DNA of 64,000 nt. Source: Haloactinospora alba. GTDB lineage: Bacteria; Actinomycetota; Actinomycetes; Streptosporangiales; Streptosporangiaceae. The translations under genes and the position numbers were made by a program. Below, one piece after another: positions 18,349 to 27,463 of the stretch. The stretch spans positions 3,803,955-3,867,954 of the forward strand of contig NZ_VFQC01000001.1 in assembly GCF_006717075.1 (NCBI RefSeq), given 5' to 3'. Each line of letters starts with the position of its first letter. The first letter of the stretch is position 1. The notes beneath the pieces were generated by a model that saw only the letters and a program-made list of their open reading frames with translations, ran no database searches and was not told the DNA's origin.

Positions 18349-18765
18349 ATGGATCCGCACAAGAACCTGCTGTCGGAGCCTGCCGCCACCCACCTGCCGG
18401 ACGCGCCCGAGGCGCGCGAGGCCCTCGCGTCCGGCAGCGACCCCGCCGAGGTGGCGGCGCGCTTCCCCACCTACACGGCCGCGTGGGCGCGGCTCGCCGA
18501 ACGGGCCCTCGACGCGGGTGAACCGGTCGCGGCCTACGCCTACGCCCGCACCGGCTACCACCGCAGCCTCGACCAGCTGCGCGGCGCCGGCTGGAAGGGG
18601 CACGGCCCGGTCCCCTGGGAGCACGAACCCAACCAGGGCTTCCTGCGGTCGCTGAACATGCTGGCACAGGCAGCCGAGGCCATCGGCGAGAGCGACGAGG
18701 CCCAGCGCTGCGCGTCCTTCCTGCAGGACAGCAGCCCCGAGGCCGCAGAGGCGCTGCGGCGCTGA
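18349..18765 (+). CDS. DUF3151 family protein
   Basis: A 138-residue protein with the conserved cores [33 protein letters not shown] and [18 protein letters not shown]. It is predicted helical and is carried between fba and purA in many actinomycetes. Function unknown. AGGAGA lies five to ten bases before the ATG. Confidence 0.85.
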   Translation: MDPHKNLLSEPAATHLPDAPEAREALASGSDPAEVAARFPTYTAAWARLAERALDAGEPVAAYAYARTGYHRSLDQLRGAGWKGHGPVPWEHEPNQGFLRSLNMLAQAAEAIGESDEAQRCASFLQDSSPEAAEALRR

Positions 18766-18812
18766 CGCGCTTAACGCCGACACCCGAGGTCATGTAACCT
18801 CGAGTTGCAAGA

Positions 18813-18839
18813 GCCCCTGTCGCCGCTTGCGCCAGGGGC
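18813..18839 (+). promoter_or_regulatory. Small hairpin in purA leader
   Basis: A 7-bp stem (GCCCCTG with CAGGGGC) with a 13-base loop lies about 70 bases before purA. An inverted repeat CGAGGT/ACCTCG at 18785-18802 spans a TGTAACCT that could be a -10 box. Could be the end of the DUF3151 transcript or an attenuator; not decidable here. Confidence 0.35.
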
Positions 18840-18907
18840 CTACCCATGCGCGGGCCGACGCCGTGCGCGTCGCGGCCCGATACCGACGAATGAAGAGGTG
18901 GACGCGG

Positions 18908-20191
18908 ATGCCGGCGATCACGCTCGTTGGAGCCCAGTGGGGAGACGAGGGCAAGGGCAAGGCCACGGACCTTGTCGGCGACCGCGTGGACTACGTCGTC
19001 CGCTTCCAGGGCGGGAACAACGCGGGACACACGGTCGTCATCGGTGACCAGACCTACGCGCTGCACCTGCTGCCCGCGGGGATCCTCACCCCCGGGGTGA
19101 CCCCCGTGATCGCGAACGGCGTCGTCATCGACCCCGGGGTGCTGTTCGAGGAGCTCAACGGCCTGCACGAACGCGGCGTCAACACCGACCACCTGCTCAT
19201 CTCCGCCGACGCGCACCTGATCATGCCCTACCACCGGGCCATGGACAAGGTCACCGAACGCTTCCTCGGCAAGCGGCGGATCGGCACCACGGGCCGCGGC
19301 ATCGGCCCCACCTACGCCGACAAGACCTCCCGCACCGGTATCCGGGTGCAGGACACGTTCGACTCGAAGATCCTGCGGCAGAAGATCGAACTCGCGCTGC
19401 ACGACAAGAACCAGATCCTCACCAAGGTATACAACCAGCGCGGCCTGGAGGTGGAGCGGGTCCTGGACGAGTACCTCGGCTACGCCGAGATGCTCCGCCC
19501 CCACGTAGCCGACACGTCCCTCGTGCTGAACCGGGCGCTGGACGCCGGCGAGACCGTCTACCTGGAGGGGTCCCAGGGCACCCTGCTGGACCTCGACCAC
19601 GGCACCTACCCCTTCGTCACGTCCTCCTCCCCCACCGCCGGCGGCGCGTGCTCCGGCGCCGGGATCGGACCCACCCGCATCTCCAAGGTGGTGGGGATCG
19701 TGAAGGCCTACACCACCCGGGTCGGTTCGGGGCCCTTCCCCACCGAGTTGCTGGACGAGCAGGGCGAGTGGCTGCGCCAGCAGGGCGGCGAGTACGGGGT
19801 GACGACCGGACGCAACCGCCGGTGCGGGTGGTTCGACGCGCCCATCGCGCGCCACGCGACCCGCGTCAACGGCATCACCGACTTCTTCCTCACCAAGATG
19901 GACGTGCTCACCGGTCTGGAACGCATCCCGGTGTGCGTGGGCTACGAGGTCGACGGCGAGTACCACGACGAGCTCCCGATGACCCAGACCGGTTTCCACC
20001 ACGCCACGCCCGTCTACGAGTACCTGGACGGCTGGGAGGCCGACATATCCCGGGCCCGCGACTTCAGCGAGCTCCCCAAGAACGCCCAGGCCTACGTGCG
20101 TAGCCTGGAGGAGATGATGGGGGCACCGGTTTCGGCCGTCAGTGTCGGGCCGGGACGCGACCAGACACTGGAGCTCGGCTCGCTGATCTGA
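18908..20191 (+). CDS. purA: Adenylosuccinate synthetase
   Basis: The 427-residue enzyme makes adenylosuccinate from IMP, aspartate and GTP, the first committed step to AMP. The N-terminus shows the GTP loop [14 protein letters not shown] at 8-21 and the IMP site GGNNAGHTV at 37-45; [13 protein letters not shown] and [20 protein letters not shown] are further signatures. The ATG giving [15 protein letters not shown] is the family start. It leads a run of four purine genes on one strand. Confidence 0.98.
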   Translation: MPAITLVGAQWGDEGKGKATDLVGDRVDYVVRFQGGNNAGHTVVIGDQTYALHLLPAGILTPGVTPVIANGVVIDPGVLFEELNGLHERGVNTDHLLISADAHLIMPYHRAMDKVTERFLGKRRIGTTGRGIGPTYADKTSRTGIRVQDTFDSKILRQKIELALHDKNQILTKVYNQRGLEVERVLDEYLGYAEMLRPHVADTSLVLNRALDAGETVYLEGSQGTLLDLDHGTYPFVTSSSPTAGGACSGAGIGPTRISKVVGIVKAYTTRVGSGPFPTELLDEQGEWLRQQGGEYGVTTGRNRRCGWFDAPIARHATRVNGITDFFLTKMDVLTGLERIPVCVGYEVDGEYHDELPMTQTGFHHATPVYEYLDGWEADISRARDFSELPKNAQAYVRSLEEMMGAPVSAVSVGPGRDQTLELGSLI

Positions 20192-20238
20192 TTGGCTACC
20201 TCTGTCCCTCTCTCCACAACGCACAAAGGGTCCGTAAA

Positions 20239-21492
20239 GTGAAAGCCCTGGTCCTCGGCGGCGGTGGCCGCGAACACGCACTCGTCCGAGCCCTGTCCAA
20301 CGACCCGGGTGTGACCGATCTGCACTGCGCACCCGGCAACCCCGGTATTTCGGCACTCGCGGAGAACCACGTCATCAACGTCCAGGACGGGCTCGCCGTC
20401 ACCGAGCTCGCCTCGCGCATCGGCAGCGAGCTCGTCGTGGTGGGACCGGAGGCCCCGCTGGTGTCCGGTGTCGCCAACGCGCTGCGGGAACGCGGCATCC
20501 CGGTGTTCGGCCCGGACCGGGAGGCCGCGCGCCTGGAGGGGTCGAAAGCCTTCGCCAAGGAGGTCATGGAGGCCGCGGGCGTGCCCACCGCCCGGTCCCG
20601 GGTGTGCAAGAACCCGGGCCAGGTGTCCGAGGCGCTGGAGGCGTTCGGGCCGCCCTACGTGGTCAAGAACGACGGCCTCGCCTCCGGCAAGGGCGTCGTC
20701 GTGACCGAGGACCGCCAGGCCGCGGAACGCCACGCGCGCGAGTGCGGCCGGGTGGTCGTGGAGGAGTACCTGGACGGCCCCGAGGTCTCCCTGTTCGTGC
20801 TGAGCGACGGTGTCCGCGCCATCCCCCTGCCTGCCGCGAAGGACTTCAAACGCGCGCACGACGGCGACAGGGGGCCCAACACCGGCGGGATGGGCGCCTA
20901 CGTGCCGCTGTCGTGGGCGCCCTCGGGCCTCACCGACGAGGTCATGGAGAGCGTCGTGCGCCCCACGCTGGTGGAGATGTCCCGGCGCGGCGCCCGCTAC
21001 CAGGGACTGCTCTACCTCGGACTCGCGCTGACCTCGACCGGCCCGCGGGTGGTGGAGTTCAACGCGCGTTTCGGCGATCCGGAAGCCCAGGTGGTCCTGG
21101 ACCGGTTGGCCACGCCGATCGGTTCGCTCCTGCAGGCGTGCGACACCGGCGACCTGGGCAAGGTCACCTCGCTGGAGTGGCGTACCGGCGCCGCCGTGAC
21201 CGTCGTCATCGCCGCGGAGAACTACCCCGCCTCCCCGGTGAAGGGGGACACCGTCACGGGGCTGGACTCCGCCAACGCCGTGGACGGGGCCTACGTGCTG
21301 CACGCCGGGACCTCCTGGAGCAGCGACCGCGAGATCAAGTCGGACGGCGGCCGTGTACTCAACGTGGTGGGAACCGGCGACACGCTCGCCCGGGCCCGCG
21401 AGCGCGCCTACGAGGCGGCGGGGCGCGTCGAGCTGCGTGGTTCCTTCTACCGGCGCGACATCGCCGAACAGGCCGCGGCGGACGAGGTGTGA
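20239..21492 (+). CDS. purD: Phosphoribosylamine-glycine ligase
   Basis: The 417-residue ATP-grasp enzyme makes GAR from phosphoribosylamine, glycine and ATP. VLGGGGREHALV at 4-15 is the family N-terminus; SGKGVVVTEDR, DGDRGPNTGGMGAYVP and VVEFNARFGDPEAQVVL mark the ATP-grasp core and metal site. The GTG start has AAAGGG upstream. The gap from purA is 47 bases, consistent with one operon. Confidence 0.97.
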   Translation: MKALVLGGGGREHALVRALSNDPGVTDLHCAPGNPGISALAENHVINVQDGLAVTELASRIGSELVVVGPEAPLVSGVANALRERGIPVFGPDREAARLEGSKAFAKEVMEAAGVPTARSRVCKNPGQVSEALEAFGPPYVVKNDGLASGKGVVVTEDRQAAERHARECGRVVVEEYLDGPEVSLFVLSDGVRAIPLPAAKDFKRAHDGDRGPNTGGMGAYVPLSWAPSGLTDEVMESVVRPTLVEMSRRGARYQGLLYLGLALTSTGPRVVEFNARFGDPEAQVVLDRLATPIGSLLQACDTGDLGKVTSLEWRTGAAVTVVIAAENYPASPVKGDTVTGLDSANAVDGAYVLHAGTSWSSDREIKSDGGRVLNVVGTGDTLARARERAYEAAGRVELRGSFYRRDIAEQAAADEV

Positions 21493-21609
21493 CACCGGCC
21501 GTGGCCGGTGCTGTGGGGAGGTACCGGCCACACCTCCCTGCGGGCCGGCTTTCCGGTGACGCGTCCACCTGCCGTGCCACCGACCCGCCGGGGCTGCGAA
21601 AATGGTCGG

Positions 21610-22917
21610 GTGATCGAGCGCTACACCCTTCCCGAGATGGGGCGCGTCTTCAGTGACGCCCACAAGTACGAGCTCTGGTGCCAGGTGGAGACCCTGGTGC
21701 TGGAGGCCCAGGCCGAGGCCGGAACGGTGCCCGCCGATACGGTGCGGCCGGTGCGGGACGCCCCGCCGCCGGCTCCGGAGCGGGTCGCCGAGATCGAGGC
21801 CACCACACAGCACGACGTCATCGCGTTCCTGACCGCGTGGGCCGACAACACCGAGCCGCGGGACGCCGCGGCGTGGGTCCACTTCGGTATGACGTCCTCG
21901 GACCTGCTCGACACCGCGCTGGCCGCGCAGCTGGTCGAGGCGACCGACATCCTGCTCGCCAAGGCCGACACACTGGTCGCCGCGCTGCGGGACCACGCCC
22001 TCGAGCACCGGAACACGCTGCGGGTCGGCCGTACGCACGGCATCCACGCCGAACCCGACGTGTGGGGGCACCGGGTCGCGGACTTCGCCTTCGGCATGGC
22101 GCGTTCCCGCGACCGGCTGCGCCGCGCCCGGGAGGCGGTCGGGGTGATGGCGATCTCGGGACCGGTGGGCACCTACTCCAACATCGACCCCGCGGTGGAG
22201 GACCACGTCGCGCGGCGGCTGGACCTGCGCCGGGCCGACGTCTCCACTCAGGTGGTGCTGCGGGACGGGATCAGCGAGTGGGTGTCGGCACTGGCGATCA
22301 TGGCCAGCGCGTGCGAGGCGGTCGCGCTGGAGGTGCGGCACAGCCAGCGCACCGAGGTGCGGGAGCTGTCCGAACCGTTCGGCAAGGGCCAGAAGGGCTC
22401 CAGCGCCATGCCGCACAAGAAGAACCCGATCATGTCGGAGCGGATCTGCGGCATGGCGCGCAACGTGCGCGCCCAGGTGGTGCCGGTCATGGAGGGCATC
22501 CCGCTGTGGCACGAGCGTGACATCTCGCACTCCTCCACGGAGCGCATCGCCCTGCCGGACGCGGCGATCGCGACCGACTACCTGCTGCACCTCACCACCC
22601 GCCTGGTGAACGGCCTCGTCGTGGACACCGAGCGGATGCGCGCCAACCTGGACGCCACGCACGGCCTGATCTACTCCTCGACCGTGGTCTCCGAACTGCT
22701 GGAGACCGGGGCGTCCCGCGAGGACGTGTACGCGCTCGTGCAGGCCGCCGCGATGCGGACCTGGGAGGAGGACGTACCGTTCCGGGAGACGCTGCGCGCC
22801 CAGGCCGCGGAGCACGGCGTCACCCTGGACGAGGCGCGGCTGGACGAGGTGTGCCGGCCGGAGCGGTTCGTGCAGCGCCTCGGCGGCGTGTTCGACCGCC
22901 TCACGGAGCTGAGCTGA
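21610..22917 (+). CDS. purB: Adenylosuccinate lyase
   Basis: The 435-residue lyase splits adenylosuccinate and SAICAR to release fumarate. The fumarase-superfamily signature GSSAMPHKKNPIMSE lies near 262-276, with the catalytic-site stretches GRTHGIHAEP and WVHFGMTSSDLLDTA. The GTG giving VIERYTLPEMG is the usual start. The 117-base gap from purD may hold an extra promoter. Confidence 0.97.
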   Translation: MIERYTLPEMGRVFSDAHKYELWCQVETLVLEAQAEAGTVPADTVRPVRDAPPPAPERVAEIEATTQHDVIAFLTAWADNTEPRDAAAWVHFGMTSSDLLDTALAAQLVEATDILLAKADTLVAALRDHALEHRNTLRVGRTHGIHAEPDVWGHRVADFAFGMARSRDRLRRAREAVGVMAISGPVGTYSNIDPAVEDHVARRLDLRRADVSTQVVLRDGISEWVSALAIMASACEAVALEVRHSQRTEVRELSEPFGKGQKGSSAMPHKKNPIMSERICGMARNVRAQVVPVMEGIPLWHERDISHSSTERIALPDAAIATDYLLHLTTRLVNGLVVDTERMRANLDATHGLIYSSTVVSELLETGASREDVYALVQAAAMRTWEEDVPFRETLRAQAAEHGVTLDEARLDEVCRPERFVQRLGGVFDRLTELS

Positions 22918-22996
22918 CCCTGTCCGACGGGCGCTGTCCGCGGAGGCCAGCGCCCACCACCGGGAACCACCGACGCAGTCACCAGTAGGACGTCTT

Positions 22997-23905
22997 ATGA
23001 GCGGTTTCGCCGTCCCTCCCGAGCCCGTGCGGGTACCGGGCCTCACCCACCTGCACACGGGCAAGGTCCGCGACCTGTACGCCACCGCGGGCGGGGACAT
23101 CGTCATGGTCGCCAGCGACCGGGTCTCCGCCTACGACTGGGTGCTGCCCACCGAGATCCCCGGCAAGGGGGCGATCCTGACCCAGCTGTCGCTGTGGTGG
23201 TTCGAGCGGTTGGCCGACCTCACCGGCAACCACGTGCTGTCCGACCAGCCGCCCGCCGGCGCGCCCGCGGACTGGGCCGGGCGCACCATGGTGTGCCGCG
23301 ACCTGTCCATGGTTCCGGTGGAGTGCGTCGTCCGGGGCTACCTCACCGGTTCCGGCCTGGCCGAGTACTCCCGCACCGGCACGGTGTGCGGGGTCGGGCT
23401 CCCCCCGGGACTCACCGACGGGTCCCGCCTGGCGGAACCCGTCTTCACCCCGGCCACCAAGGCCGAGGTGGGCGACCACGACGAGAACGTCTCCTACGGC
23501 ACGGTGGCGGCCCGGCACGGGGAGGACGTCGCGGCGGAGCTGCGCCGGCGCAGCCTGGCGTGCTACCGGCGCGGGCGCGAGATCGCCGAGGAGCGCGGGA
23601 TACTGCTCGCCGACACCAAGTTCGAGTTCGGCTACGCGCCCGACGGGGAGCTCGTCCTGGCGGACGAGGTGTTCACCCCCGACTCGTCCCGCTTCTGGCC
23701 GGCCGAGACGTGGCGTCCGGGACGGCCGCAGCCGTCGTTCGACAAACAGCTCATCCGGGACTGGCTGACCTCGCCGGAGTCCGGGTGGGACCGGGACGGC
23801 GGCGACCCGCCCCCGCCGCTTCCCGAGGATGTCGTCGAACGCACCCGCTCCGCCTACGTCGACGCCTTCGAACGGCTCACGGGACGCGCGCCCGAGCTCG
23901 GATAG
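22997..23905 (+). CDS. purC: SAICAR synthetase
   Basis: The 302-residue enzyme joins CAIR and aspartate with ATP. HTGKVRDLYA near 16-25 is the nucleotide loop, VASDRVSAYDWVLPTEIPGKG a signature, VVRGYLTGSG the substrate loop, and LADTKFEFG with LADEVFTPDSSRFWP the C-terminal signatures. Longer than the E. coli enzyme, as usual in actinomycetes. It closes the purA-D-B-C run. Confidence 0.97.
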   Translation: MSGFAVPPEPVRVPGLTHLHTGKVRDLYATAGGDIVMVASDRVSAYDWVLPTEIPGKGAILTQLSLWWFERLADLTGNHVLSDQPPAGAPADWAGRTMVCRDLSMVPVECVVRGYLTGSGLAEYSRTGTVCGVGLPPGLTDGSRLAEPVFTPATKAEVGDHDENVSYGTVAARHGEDVAAELRRRSLACYRRGREIAEERGILLADTKFEFGYAPDGELVLADEVFTPDSSRFWPAETWRPGRPQPSFDKQLIRDWLTSPESGWDRDGGDPPPPLPEDVVERTRSAYVDAFERLTGRAPELG

Positions 23906-24267
23906 CGCCCGGTACCGCCGCGCTCGGGCGTGATCCCTGCCACGATGGCCATGACCATCACGCGCAGGGCATACAGTGGTATCCGTCCTATGACAGGGTC
24001 CCTTCCCTCAGCTGTGCGCATAGGACGTTCACACAACTTGTCTTGTGGCAACACCGCGTGACGTTATGGCGCGCCGCATTCGGTTACCACTGCGGTATAA
24101 GCGAATGCGCACCAGTTCTTGTGCACGGATACCGCCATTCGTCCGTGTCGGCAGTAGCCAGCAGGTTGGTCCCATCTCGCCGGAACCGCTGTGCGTGACA
24201 GCCACGTCTGACCACACGCAGGCGCTCGACGAGCACAACCACGTATATCCGCCTCACGAAGGAGCAC
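23906..24267. other. Intergenic region before murA-like gene
   Basis: About 360 bases with no supported gene. GC drops from about 24000 onward. A TTGTCT-type -35 candidate lies near 24040. The last 20 bases hold the AAGGAG site of the next gene. No strong hairpin was found. Confidence 0.4.
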
Positions 24268-25569
24268 ATGAGCATGGGCCAGGAGGTTCGTTACCGCGTA
24301 CGTGGCGGCCGCCCCCTCAACGGAACGGCGTTCATCCAGGGGGCGAAGAATGCTGTGCTGCCGATGATCGGCGCTGCCCTGCTCGCGTCCCGAGGGCGCA
24401 CCGTGCTGCGCAACGTCCCGATTATCGAGGACGTCCGCCGGGCGTTGGAGCTGGCAGAACGGATCGGCGCGAAAGTCGAATTCCACGAAACGGAACGAAC
24501 GGTTGTCATCGACGCCTCCCGGCTCAACGACCCGAACCGCGCCGTCCTCCCCGCGGACATCTCCGCCCGTTTCCGCGGTTCGGTCCTCTTCGTCCCCGCC
24601 CTCATGCACCGCATGGGCCAGGCACGGATCGAGGGCGTCGGCGGGTGCAACCTCGGCAGCCGCAAGCTCGACTTCCACTACCGGGGCTTCGCCCGGCTGG
24701 GCGCCGAGGTCACCGAGGACGACGAGCGCAACCACATCAACATCACCGCCGACAACCTGCAGGGCGGACACCTCTACCTGGACACCCCCTCGCACACCGG
24801 CACCGAGAACCTCATCATGGCGGCGGCGCTGGCCCCCGGAACCACCGTCATCGAGCACGCGGCACTGGAACCCGAGGTCCTGGACGTCATCGAGTTCCTG
24901 TCCCGTATGGGCGCCAAGATCTCCGGCGGCGGCACGGGCTTCATCAAGGTCGAGGGCGTCAAGGAACTGACGGCGGTCGAGCACACGATCATGTCGGACC
25001 GGATCGACACCGGTGTGTTCGCGATGATGACGGCCGCCACCGGCGGTGACGTCAGCCTGGTGGGGGCGCACCTGGAGCACCTGGGTGTGGCCCGCTGGAA
25101 ACTGGAGCAGATGGGCGTGGAGTTCTCCCAGCAGGGGGCGGTGCTGCACGTGCACCGCGCCCCGGAGACACCGCTGCGTCCGATCAACGCCGTCACCTCC
25201 CCCTACCCGGGTTTCGCGACGGATCTGCAGTCGCCGCTGATGGCGCTGGCAGCCCTGGCCGAGGGCGAGAGCTACCTGCACGAGGCCATCTACGACGGCA
25301 GGTTCGCGCTGGCGCACGAGCTGAACAAGATGGGCGCGAAGATCGAGGTGGACGGCACGCGTGCCATCGTCCACGGCCCCACCCAACTGCGCGGTGCCGA
25401 CGTCGTGGCCCACGACCTCCGCACCGGGGCTGCTCTGGTCCTCGCCGGCCTGGTGGCCGAAGGTGATACGGTCGTTGCGCCTGGTTACCTCGTGGACCGC
25501 GGTCACGCGCAATTCTCCGAACGGCTGGCCGCGTTGGGCGCGGACGTGACCCGCGACGACATCGGCTGA
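24268..25569 (+). CDS. UDP-GlcNAc 1-carboxyvinyltransferase (MurA family), divergent
   Basis: The 433-residue protein is an EPSP/MurA-fold enolpyruvyl transferase. GAKNAVLP at 25-32 holds the Lys-Asn substrate pair of MurA. The catalytic Cys is present: GGCNLGSR places Cys127 and the following Arg where E. coli has Cys115 and Arg120, so fosfomycin sensitivity is predicted. The loop after it (KLDFHYRGF) departs from the usual RPVDLH, pointing to a second or specialised paralogue rather than the main cell-wall enzyme. AAGGAGCAC precedes the ATG. Role beyond the MurA reaction is inference. Confidence 0.8.
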   Translation: MSMGQEVRYRVRGGRPLNGTAFIQGAKNAVLPMIGAALLASRGRTVLRNVPIIEDVRRALELAERIGAKVEFHETERTVVIDASRLNDPNRAVLPADISARFRGSVLFVPALMHRMGQARIEGVGGCNLGSRKLDFHYRGFARLGAEVTEDDERNHINITADNLQGGHLYLDTPSHTGTENLIMAAALAPGTTVIEHAALEPEVLDVIEFLSRMGAKISGGGTGFIKVEGVKELTAVEHTIMSDRIDTGVFAMMTAATGGDVSLVGAHLEHLGVARWKLEQMGVEFSQQGAVLHVHRAPETPLRPINAVTSPYPGFATDLQSPLMALAALAEGESYLHEAIYDGRFALAHELNKMGAKIEVDGTRAIVHGPTQLRGADVVAHDLRTGAALVLAGLVAEGDTVVAPGYLVDRGHAQFSERLAALGADVTRDDIG

Positions 25570-25766
25570 CCGCCGGCCCAGCTCGGACACGACGGGCGGA
25601 ATCCCCCTTCCGCCCCAGGCGTATGGTGTTCTGCGCGCAAACGAGCTCCAGTGACCCGGAACACGGGGTACGATCTCGACAATCGTGCCGTTTTAGGAAC
25701 ACAGGTCCAGGAACCAGTGGGCGCACATAGTGAAGAGTGTGGAATGGTAGCGGGGAGCATCCCGAG

Positions 25767-27092
25767 GTGAGTGCGCAGCGTACTGGCGATTTGACGATTG
25801 GTGTAATCGGGCCGCATGAGGTGGTCGAACGGGTCATGCTCATGGGGTCGGGGGCCACGGGGCCGCTCAATGCCAGACTGATCGCCGCCGCCTATCGAGA
25901 CGAGCAAGAGGCAGCCGACAAGGTGACGCGCCTCGGGTCCGCGATCGACGTCTACCTGTTCGCGAGTCCCGTCCCCTACGAGTACGCGCGCAAGGCCGGC
26001 ATGCTGACGATGCCCGCCACGTACGTACCGCTGGGGGGCGCCAGTCTGCACGAGGCTCTGCTCCGGGCGACTCTGGACGAGCGGTTCGACCCCACCCGGG
26101 CCAGCATCGACGTTCTGGGGCGCTCCGACGTCATCGAGGCCTACTCCGAGGTGGATCTTCCTGTCGACGGCATCCACGTGCACGAGGAGCTGACCAACAC
26201 GGCCCAGCTGGCGTCGTTCCACGAGGGATTGTGGCGCCGCAACGCCACCCGGATGGCGATCACCTGCGTGCGCGGGGTCGCGGAGCGGCTGGAGACCCTC
26301 GGGGTTCCGGTGGTGCGGCTGCGCCCCACGAACGCGGGAGTGCGCAGTGCGCTGCAGACGGCGGGCCTGCTCGGTGCCCATCACCGCCTGGAGGAGGCGC
26401 AGCTCGGTGTTGTGGTCGTGGACGTCCCCACGTTGCGCGACTCCGGGCGCAGGTCCACCCCCCGCTACTGGCGGGACGAGCTGCGGCTGTCCCTCAACCG
26501 GCTCCTGCTGCAGGAGGCCCACCGGATCAACGCGACCGCGCACTCCGTGGACGACCACACGTTCATGGTCACGGCGACCCGCGGCTCGCTGGTGTCGGCG
26601 ACCGAGGGGTTCCGTCAGCCGCCGTTCGTGGAGCGGATCAAGGCCGAGCTCGGCATCGCGATCGAGGTCGGGGTCGGCATGGGGCGCACCACCCAGGACG
26701 CTGAGACCCACGCGCGCGCGGCACTGAGCCGCGCCCAGGCCAGCCGGCAGAGTTTCGCCGTCGACCGGGAGGGCCGCCCGCTGGTTCCGGCGCAGCGCGC
26801 TCCGCAGCGGAGTTCGTCCATCACGGAGCAGGTGCGCACCAAGGGTCGGGAGACCCTGTTGAAACTCTCGGAGAAGATCGCAGAGGAGGATGGCCCGCTG
26901 GTGGTGGACGCGGAGAACGCCGGCCGGATGCTCGGCGTCACCCCGCGTACCGCGCGGCGGTTGCTGCGCTCCCTCGTTGACGAGGGACTGGCGTGGCCGC
27001 TCCCCCCGAACCGGACGCTGCAACCGGGTCGGCCGCGCCAGCTGTACCGGCTGATCCTGGAGAAGATCGACAAGGACCGCGCCGGCCGGTAA
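25767..27092 (+). CDS. Regulator-like protein: cyclase/GGDEF-like fold plus winged helix
   Basis: Family not named with confidence. The 441-residue protein has a C-terminal winged helix (residues about 372-425: GRMLGVTPRTARRLLRSLVDEG). The middle contains VEVGVGMGRTTQDAETHARA (first residues IEVGVGMG), a pattern seen at the end of GGDEF/nucleotide-cyclase and GTP-cyclohydrolase-III folds; the catalytic loop is not evident. The N-terminus, TIGVIGPHEVVERVM, looks like a ligand-binding Rossmann strand. Start GTG 25767 has GGGGAG upstream. It follows murA in the same direction and may sense a nucleotide or cell-wall signal. Confidence 0.5.
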   Translation: MSAQRTGDLTIGVIGPHEVVERVMLMGSGATGPLNARLIAAAYRDEQEAADKVTRLGSAIDVYLFASPVPYEYARKAGMLTMPATYVPLGGASLHEALLRATLDERFDPTRASIDVLGRSDVIEAYSEVDLPVDGIHVHEELTNTAQLASFHEGLWRRNATRMAITCVRGVAERLETLGVPVVRLRPTNAGVRSALQTAGLLGAHHRLEEAQLGVVVVDVPTLRDSGRRSTPRYWRDELRLSLNRLLLQEAHRINATAHSVDDHTFMVTATRGSLVSATEGFRQPPFVERIKAELGIAIEVGVGMGRTTQDAETHARAALSRAQASRQSFAVDREGRPLVPAQRAPQRSSSITEQVRTKGRETLLKLSEKIAEEDGPLVVDAENAGRMLGVTPRTARRLLRSLVDEGLAWPLPPNRTLQPGRPRQLYRLILEKIDKDRAGR

Positions 27093-27116
27093 CTCACCGT
27101 CCCGCGTTCGTCACCC

Positions 27117-27157
27117 CCGGCCGTGGCGCCCCTGGCGGACAGGGGTACCACGGCCGG
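27117..27157 (+). terminator. Terminator after regulator-like gene
   Basis: Arms CCGGCCGTGG and CCACGGCCGG pair perfectly over 10 bp, with an inner CCCCT/AGGGG stem. It begins 24 bases after the stop codon and is followed by TTCTGTTT. Confidence 0.7.
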
Positions 27158-27230
27158 TTCTGTTTCCCGGGGCAACCCGCCGGCCCATGTGGCTCCGGAC
27201 GCCGGGCCGGGAGTCCTCATGTCACCCGCG

Positions 27231-27275
27231 GCCGCGGGGAAGACGGCCGCGGGGAAGACGGTCGCGGCGAAGACA
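27231..27275. repeat. Three tandem 15-bp repeats
   Basis: Units GCCGCGGGGAAGACG, the same again, and GTCGCGGCGAAGACA. Each is 15 bp, so length change would keep any frame. It is intergenic; role unknown. Confidence 0.6.
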
Positions 27276-27463
27276 TTCGTCACCTTCGCATGACAACCAC
27301 CACGGTGTCCGAAACGTCGCACAAAGTACGTTAAAAGTTTCCCCTGGTCCCGGGGCCCCCACCCGTGTGGCTGATTGCCCGCCACCTCATGCCCCGGGGA
27401 ACCTGGAACTATTCCCGCATCCCACACTCCACCACCCATTCTTCTTTTATGGAGAAACCTGAG

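Larger units (their letters stand above)
27093..27463. other. Intergenic region with terminator, 15-bp tandem repeat and AT-rich leader
   Basis: About 370 bases. A hairpin at 27117-27157 ends the preceding gene and a three-unit tandem repeat follows at 27231. From 27290 to 27463 the DNA is less GC-rich and probably carries the promoter for the phosphatidyltransferase gene. No supported gene. Confidence 0.5.

Noticed and set aside
18785..18839. Purine riboswitch before purA
   Set aside because: Only a 7-bp hairpin and a small inverted repeat are visible; no purine-aptamer core was found.
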